NCBI GenBank assembly: GCA_045586405.1
Contig: JAZNAG010000112.1
Span: 5,083-69,082, forward strand
Length of the DNA stretch: 64,000 nt
Direction: 5' to 3'
From: SIG607 sp045586405
Lineage (GTDB): Bacteria; Bacillota; Clostridia; Oscillospirales; Acutalibacteraceae
The notes under the pieces are model-generated. The model was given only the letters and a program-made list of their open reading frames with translations. It had not been told where the DNA came from and did no database searches. A program made the translations under genes and the position numbers. Shown here in pieces: positions 59,604-64,000 of this stretch (its first letter is position 1; every line of letters starts with the position of its first letter).

Positions 59604-61065
59604 AACAGATATAATATTTCGGTATGCAGTGCTGACTGCCGCCGTTATGCTTATTTTATCCTTTGCATTAAAGACGGCAGGTCAGGTATTTTATCTGATT
59701 TTTGCCGTCTTACTGTTAATGGCAGGTGTATTTTTCGGTACAATAAAGAAAAATGCAAAGCTAATAATTACGGCTGTTCTCATTTCTCTTTTCTGCTTTC
59801 GTATAATAAGCATACTAAACTACTCTCAAAAGGCATCAGATTTAGACGGTATAAGAGAAAATATAGTTGCTGTAGTATCAGCTTCTCCCGTACAAAGCGG
59901 AGAAACCGATTCGGCATACTGTATAGCGACAGTATATGACAGCGAGAGAGATTTAATTAAAAGCGGCGAAAAAGTTTTACTTTACGGTGACGGTATTATA
60001 AATTTATCACTTGGTGATAAAATTACGGCAGATGTAAAACTTTCGGCGCTAAACCGTAAAGACAGTATTTCTTTTTACGGTGAAAATGTCTTTGTAAGTG
60101 CAAAACTGTTAGAAACAGCTACAGTGGATAAAAATCATAAAAGTGTATATTCGCTTTCCTTTGCGGTCAGGCAGTACGCTAGAAAAATACTTATAAACAC
60201 CACAAAAAACAGCGGTATGTTACTGGCTGTTATAACGGGCGAAAGAAGCTTTATCGGAGAAATTTTTTATGATCAGGTAAAGGTGGCAGGGCTCAGCCAT
60301 ATACTTGTGGTTTCGGGGCTACATTTTGCAGTGCTTTGCGGTGCAATATTAAGGTTTTTAAGCTTGATTCGTTTACCGCAATTTTTAAAGGATATTTTGC
60401 TTCTTGTCTTCTTGTTTTTTATGATGTGCGTATGCGGTTTCGGTATGTCAATACTCAGGGCAAGTACGGTGTATATTTTTGCTATGATTTATCGACACCT
60501 TAATCGTTTATCAGACAGCATTTTAACACTTTCAAATGCCGTTATACTTGTGCTTTTTATACATCCTTTTGCGGTTTTCAGTCTTGCCTTTTTGCTTTCC
60601 TTTGCATCTACATTCGGCATACTTGTGCTGTCGAGAAGCATTATGTATTCTATAGACAAAAGGGTAACTCTTGTAAAGCCTGCACGTTATATTGTTGAGG
60701 CGGCTTCCGTTTCGTTTTCGGCTTATATAGCAACCCTGCCTATTGTGGTTTATTATTTTGGCTATCTGCCAACCTATGCAGTGCTGACCAATGTGCTTAT
60801 TGCGCCGATTTCTACCGCTATGCTGGTATTGACGGCTGTGGGCACAATACTGGGCGGTGTACCTGCTGTGAGTAACCTTATTTTAACGGTGGCAGACACC
60901 TTGGCAGATTATTTCGTTTCGGTGGTAAATCTTGCGGTAAAACTACCGCTGAATACAATTCCGCTTAGAAACGAAGCAGCGCTTACGATAACTCTACTTC
61001 TTGTATTCTTAATCATTTATATAATCAAGGCAAAACTTTATAGAATTTTAATGAAAAAGAGGTGA
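59560..61065 (+). CDS. ComEC/Rec2-type DNA uptake membrane protein lacking the C-terminal beta-lactamase domain
   Basis: 501 residues. ATG 59560 overlaps the end of the PRTase gene; later starts are possible. N-terminal spans (about 18-60), an OB-like extracellular region (about 85-185), then the competence domain with ITGERSFIGEIFYDQVK and GLSHILVVSGLHFAVLCG, the ComEC hallmark, and about 8-9 more spans. Canonical ComEC is about 750 residues with a metallo-beta-lactamase domain at the end; here the protein stops after the last span (KLYRILMKKR). It may be a natural short form. The holA gene follows after 6 bases, the usual comEC-holA pairing. Confidence 0.87.
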   Translation: MTSYSLKNSHSSSNKTDIIFRYAVLTAAVMLILSFALKTAGQVFYLIFAVLLLMAGVFFGTIKKNAKLIITAVLISLFCFRIISILNYSQKASDLDGIRENIVAVVSASPVQSGETDSAYCIATVYDSERDLIKSGEKVLLYGDGIINLSLGDKITADVKLSALNRKDSISFYGENVFVSAKLLETATVDKNHKSVYSLSFAVRQYARKILINTTKNSGMLLAVITGERSFIGEIFYDQVKVAGLSHILVVSGLHFAVLCGAILRFLSLIRLPQFLKDILLLVFLFFMMCVCGFGMSILRASTVYIFAMIYRHLNRLSDSILTLSNAVILVLFIHPFAVFSLAFLLSFASTFGILVLSRSIMYSIDKRVTLVKPARYIVEAASVSFSAYIATLPIVVYYFGYLPTYAVLTNVLIAPISTAMLVLTAVGTILGGVPAVSNLILTVADTLADYFVSVVNLAVKLPLNTIPLRNEAALTITLLLVFLIIYIIKAKLYRILMKKR

Positions 61066-61071
61066 GCCGTT

Positions 61072-62127
61072 ATGGCTTTGTGCAACGAATCCCATATTAA
61101 AAACGATATAAAGCTGTCAAATATAGCGCCCTGCTATATAATTTTCGGAAATGACGGCTACCTTAAAAATAAGAATGCTGAAAATATTATAAACGCGGTT
61201 GTAGATACCGAGGATATATTTAATTTTCAAAAATTTGTGGGCGAATGCTCTATGCAAGAGGTTTATGACGCCAAAGAGCAACTGCCCCTTATGGCAGATA
61301 AAAAGTGCATTTTTATAAAAGATTATGATTTTCTTGACTGCTCGCAGGAAGATTTTGAAATACTTCTTAAAGTCTGCGGTGAAAGAAGTGACGACTGTGT
61401 GGTCGTTTTTCTGCTTGACAGTATTGAGGTTGATGTAAAAAAACAGCCCGAACGTCTTAAAACCCTTATAAGCGCTGTAGAAAAGGCATCGGGAAAGGCG
61501 GTGCTTGTTAATCACCGTCAGACAGGTGAACTCGTAAGAATGGTGGTTTCTGCCTGTGAAAAGCGGGGCTGTACCATCAGAAACGATACTGCGCGATTTT
61601 TTATTGAATATGTGTCAGAGGATATTGATACCATAATGAACGAGCTTGAAAAGCTTTGCGCCTATAAGGCCGGTGGAGTTATCGACACAGAAACTGTTAA
61701 AAAGGTAAGTGTAAGAAACATTGACCAGTCGATGTACGACCTTTCGGCAAAGATTTTGAGGCAGGACGTTGGCGGTGCTTTAAATCTACTTGACGAGCTT
61801 CTTTATATGCGCATAAAACCTATCGCTCTGCTTTCGGCAATATCAGGCGTTTATGTTGATTTATCAAGGGCTTTGGCGGCAAAAAAGGCATCTCTTAAAG
61901 CTGAAAATATTATAAATGATTTTGGCTATAAGGGACGTGAATTTGTGGTAGAAAGAACTATGAAAACTCTGTCAAACTTTACTGAAAAACAGATAGCACT
62001 CAGCCTTAACGAGCTTTGTGCTGCCGATGTAAAGCTTAAAAGCTTTTCAGGGGAAGACAGAATAGTTCTTGAAGAACTTATAGTAAGGCTTTCTTATATT
62101 GCCTCAAAGGGTGAGTCAATTGATTAG
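61072..62127 (+). CDS. holA: DNA polymerase III subunit delta
   Basis: Clamp-loader subunit that opens the sliding clamp. 351 residues. CYIIFGNDGYLKNKNAENII at 20-39 is the typical opening, followed by DCSQEDFEILLKVC and DDCVVVFLLDS in the AAA-like domain. The DQSMYDLSAKIL and ALNLLDELLYMRIKPIALLSAI regions (about 223-262) are family signatures. No Walker motif, as usual for delta. AGAGGTGAG precedes the ATG. It overlaps rnmV by 8 bases. Confidence 0.93.
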   Translation: MALCNESHIKNDIKLSNIAPCYIIFGNDGYLKNKNAENIINAVVDTEDIFNFQKFVGECSMQEVYDAKEQLPLMADKKCIFIKDYDFLDCSQEDFEILLKVCGERSDDCVVVFLLDSIEVDVKKQPERLKTLISAVEKASGKAVLVNHRQTGELVRMVVSACEKRGCTIRNDTARFFIEYVSEDIDTIMNELEKLCAYKAGGVIDTETVKKVSVRNIDQSMYDLSAKILRQDVGGALNLLDELLYMRIKPIALLSAISGVYVDLSRALAAKKASLKAENIINDFGYKGREFVVERTMKTLSNFTEKQIALSLNELCAADVKLKSFSGEDRIVLEELIVRLSYIASKGESID

Positions 62128-62725
62128 ACTTGAAGAAGCGGTTATCGTAGAGGGTAAGTACGATAAAATAAAACTTGAAAATTTTATTGATGCTTACATT
62201 GTTACCACAGGCGGTTTCAGAATTTTCAAGGACAGAGAAAAAAGAGAACTTCTTAAAAAACTGGCTGAGGAAAAGGGCGTTATAATAATGACCGACAGCG
62301 ACAGCGCGGGAATGGTTATACGCTCTCACCTAAAAGGAATTCTCCCTGATGGTAAAATAATAAATGTTTATATACCGCAGATAAAAGGTAAAGAAAGGCG
62401 CAAGAGTGAAGTGAGCGCCGAAGGTTTACTTGGTGTAGAGGGCGTAAGTGAAGAAGTTATAACCGAAGCGCTAAGCAGGGCAGGGGTATTACTGAAAAAA
62501 GAAAACCAAAAGCGAAGACATGATATTGATAAAGCTTTTCTGTATGAACTTGGACTTTCAGGCGGAAAAGACAGCCGAAAAAGACGGGAAGAGTTTTATA
62601 AGTTTATTAAGCTTCCTCTTTGTATTCAGACCAACAGTTTTCTTGAATATGCAAACAGAGTTTATACAAAAAGCGAATTTGAAAGGGTGTATAAAGAATG
62701 CCTAAAACAACAGGACAGCAGGTAA
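62120..62725 (+). CDS. rnmV: Ribonuclease M5
   Basis: TOPRIM-domain enzyme for final 5S rRNA maturation. The TTG at 62120 has AAAGGG 8 bases upstream; a GTG at 62111 lies inside that ribosome site. 201 residues. VEGKYDKIKLEN near 9-20 carries the TOPRIM Glu, MTDSDSAGMVIR near 58-69 the acidic pair, then IPQIKGKERRKSEVS follows. The C-terminal half is family-typical, ending in KSEFERVYK. Nested between holA and the WYL regulator with overlaps at both ends. Confidence 0.92.
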   Translation: MIRLEEAVIVEGKYDKIKLENFIDAYIVTTGGFRIFKDREKRELLKKLAEEKGVIIMTDSDSAGMVIRSHLKGILPDGKIINVYIPQIKGKERRKSEVSAEGLLGVEGVSEEVITEALSRAGVLLKKENQKRRHDIDKAFLYELGLSGGKDSRKRREEFYKFIKLPLCIQTNSFLEYANRVYTKSEFERVYKECLKQQDSR

Positions 62726-63696
62726 AGGTACTGGCTATTCTTGATTTGCTTAAAAAACATGCCGATGAAGAAAATCCTATCAATGCTGTTGAAATTTCAG
62801 AGTATCTTGCGCAAATGGGTATAGATGCCGAGAGAAAATCGGTTTACAGATGTATAGACGCCCTTATCGATTACGGCTATGATATCATTAAAACACGCAC
62901 TCCAAAGGCAGGATATTATCTTGCCGATAAAACCTTTCAGTTGCCAGAAATTTATCTGCTTACCGATGCGGTGCAGGCGGCAAGTTTTATAACCGTTAAG
63001 AAAACAAGGGAACTTGTTAAAAAACTTGACGGAATGTTAAGCGAGGGTGAGCGCAGAAAGCGTGAAAAGGGGCTTTATATAGATAATGGACACAAGTGCG
63101 AAAATGAAGAAATTTACTATAATATAGATACCCTTTCCCGTGCTATTTCCGAGCAAAAAAAGGTGAAACTTACCTATACTGTAAGAGCAATAGACCAAAA
63201 CAAAAAAATCGTTACTGTAAATAAAGATTACAAAGTTTCTCCCTATGCGCTTATCTGGCAGAATGAGCATTATTATCTGGTTGCAAATAACGAAAAATAC
63301 GATAACCTTATGCATATTCGAATAGACAGAGCAAAAAGAATTTCGGTAACTAATGAAAACTGGCGTCATTTCAGTCAGGTAAGTGAATATAAAGATCATT
63401 TTGATATTGCCGATTATGCTGCAAAAAGTTTTCAGATGTACGCAGGAGAGCTTACCGAGATAACTCTGCGCTGTAACGCTTCTATTATTGAGCAGGTAGT
63501 TGACAGATTTTCTGATAAAATATTTATAAGGAAAAATGAAGACGGCTGGTTTACTTTTTCTACTAAGGTAATGCTGAGTCAGGGTATTGTTAATTGGATA
63601 CTGCAGTTTGGAGAGAATATTAAGGCAGAGGCACCCGAAAAACTTATTGATATGGTGAAAGAGCGTATAAAATCTCTTGCGGAAATTTACAATTAA
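62698..63696 (+). CDS. WYL-domain transcriptional regulator
   Basis: 332 residues. The N-terminal winged HTH (about 5-75: LAILDLLKKHADEENPINAV, then DAERKSVYRCIDALI) precedes a WYL domain (about 140-215: LSRAISEQKKVKLTY, VSPYALIWQNEHYYLVANN and HIRIDRAKRI) and a WCX C-terminal part. WYL domains bind nucleic acid or nucleotide ligands and often control stress or defence genes. It overlaps rnmV by 28 bases, so expression with the housekeeping run is likely. Targets cannot be named. Confidence 0.92.
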   Translation: MPKTTGQQVKVLAILDLLKKHADEENPINAVEISEYLAQMGIDAERKSVYRCIDALIDYGYDIIKTRTPKAGYYLADKTFQLPEIYLLTDAVQAASFITVKKTRELVKKLDGMLSEGERRKREKGLYIDNGHKCENEEIYYNIDTLSRAISEQKKVKLTYTVRAIDQNKKIVTVNKDYKVSPYALIWQNEHYYLVANNEKYDNLMHIRIDRAKRISVTNENWRHFSQVSEYKDHFDIADYAAKSFQMYAGELTEITLRCNASIIEQVVDRFSDKIFIRKNEDGWFTFSTKVMLSQGIVNWILQFGENIKAEAPEKLIDMVKERIKSLAEIYN

Positions 63697-63701
63697 AATG
63701 C

Positions 63702-63730
63702 TTGACTTTTACTCGGCTGTATTATATAAT
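63702..63730 (+). promoter_or_regulatory. Sigma-A type promoter of the tRNA-Ser gene
   Basis: TTGACT at 63702-63707, a 17-base spacer and TATAAT at 63725-63730, 23 bases before the tRNA. Confidence 0.88.
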
Positions 63731-63753
63731 TACAAAGTCACAGCCAAGCAGTT

Positions 63754-63845
63754 GGAGAGATGGCTGAGTTGGTCTAAGGCGCACGACTGGAAATCGTGTA
63801 ACGGCTTAAACCCGTTCGGGGGTTCGAATCCCCCTCTCTCCGCCA
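63754..63845 (+). tRNA. tRNA-Ser (anticodon GGA)
   Basis: 92 bases including an encoded CCA. The acceptor stem GGAGAGA pairs with TCTCTCC (63835-63841). The anticodon stem-loop is CACGA-CTGGAAA-TCGTG with anticodon GGA. A long variable arm (ACGGCTTAAACCCGT) marks class II serine tRNA, followed by a T-arm with GTTCGAATC. Discriminator G. Confidence 0.97.
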
Positions 63846-63849
63846 AAGA

Positions 63850-63887
63850 AATAATAGTCCGCCCTAGTGGGTGGGCTATTATTTTTT
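63850..63887 (+). terminator. Terminator of tRNA-Ser
   Basis: 15-bp stem with two G-T pairs (63850-63864 and 63869-63883), TAGT loop, and a T-run to 63887, 5 bases after the tRNA. Confidence 0.88.
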
Positions 63888-63890
63888 ACA

Positions 63891-64000
63891 GAAAATCAGG
63901 GATTCGAACAAGGAGGGAGCGAAGCGGAAGAAAACAGTCCGGTGGACTGTTTTTGCCGACGTGGGCAACGAACGAAGTGAGGCGATAGAGCACGGCAGTG
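63891..64000. repeat. Structured non-coding stretch after tRNA-Ser, probable dispersed repeat (runs off the window)
   Basis: About 110 bases with no credible gene. Holds GGGATTCGAAC (63899-63909), an exact 11-base inverted copy of the tRNA-Ser T-arm sequence at 63822-63832. It also holds a perfect 10-bp hairpin (63931-63940 and 63944-63953, GGT loop). G+C and dinucleotide style differ from the AT-rich flanks. The look is that of a repeat commonly lying beside tRNA genes in gut Clostridia; that is from memory, not a search. It could also be the edge of an integrated element, as the window ends here. Confidence 0.4.

Noticed and set aside
63677..63988. A 103-codon open frame running through tRNA-Ser
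   Set aside because: It crosses the tRNA gene, its promoter and its terminator, has no ribosome site, and its predicted peptide is composed of tRNA and repeat sequence.
1..64000. CRISPR array, prophage, IS element or integrated plasmid
   Set aside because: No regularly spaced repeats, transposase, integrase or phage structural gene appears anywhere in the window.

Overview
The window reads as a chromosomal segment of a low-to-moderate GC Gram-positive anaerobe of the class Clostridia, probably a gut Oscillospirales/Ruminococcaceae-type organism. Evidence: consensus sigma-A promoters with AGGAGG ribosome sites, RNase J, HPr kinase, WhiA, ThyX, the order tilS-hpt-ftsH, a SCIFF (ranthipeptide) precursor with its radical SAM maturase, and a dockerin-bearing secreted esterase. 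The species assignment is inference. The window is densely coded, no gap exceeds about 235 bases, and there is no phage, IS element or CRISPR array.

Layout. 1-8.9 kb: 3' end of a malic enzyme, a small lipoprotein, then a + strand run rnj-rplI-dnaB-tilS-hpt-ftsH. 9-12.2 kb: a 1077-residue secreted polysaccharide deacetylase with an internal dockerin. 12.2-16.9 kb (- strand): scfA-scfB, a PLP decarboxylase-like gene coupled to scfB, and a DctM-like permease with a small membrane partner, divergent from a LysR regulator. 18-32.5 kb (+): a Wzx/Wzy-type surface polysaccharide locus. It has an initiating sugar transferase, DegT aminotransferase, ATP-grasp ligase, three glycosyltransferases, LicD, and the complete UDP-L-FucNAc pathway (CapE/CapF/CapG type) interrupted by a nucleotidyltransferase-fold gene. 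32.5-35.5 kb (-): an amino-sugar operon in which phosphoglucosamine mutase carries an N-terminal XRE-type HTH, followed by a free-standing left-handed beta-helix acyltransferase and nagB. 35.7-39.4 kb (-): ychF, a lipoprotein, a zinc peptidase and alr. 39.5-48.7 kb (+): hprK, a ROK glucokinase, murB, rapZ, whiA, dnaE, and an HPr-kinase-like/S26 signal-peptidase-like fusion. 48.7-49.8 kb (-): a divergent PRPP synthetase. 50-63.7 kb (+): thyX-tmk-DJ-1-mltG-U32, a class B PBP, alaS-hinT-PRTase-comEC-holA-rnmV-WYL. The window ends with tRNA-Ser(GGA), a terminator, and a structured non-coding stretch that looks like a dispersed repeat.

How it fits together. Most genes are housekeeping: replication, translation, cell wall and nucleotides. 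The accessory interest lies in surface polysaccharide production and amino-sugar supply. UDP-GlcNAc feeds both peptidoglycan and FucNAc, and here the GlmM step carries its own DNA-binding domain with a palindrome upstream. yvcK (glmR), which usually lies between rapZ and whiA and affects amino-sugar flux in Bacillus, is missing from that site. The strongest candidates for something undescribed are (1) the HTH-GlmM fusion operon, (2) the HprK-like kinase/S26 peptidase fusion after dnaE, and (3) the FucNAc operon with an embedded NTP_transf_5-like gene. The SCIFF system is a known family, but its 50-residue, seven-cysteine precursor is easy to miss.
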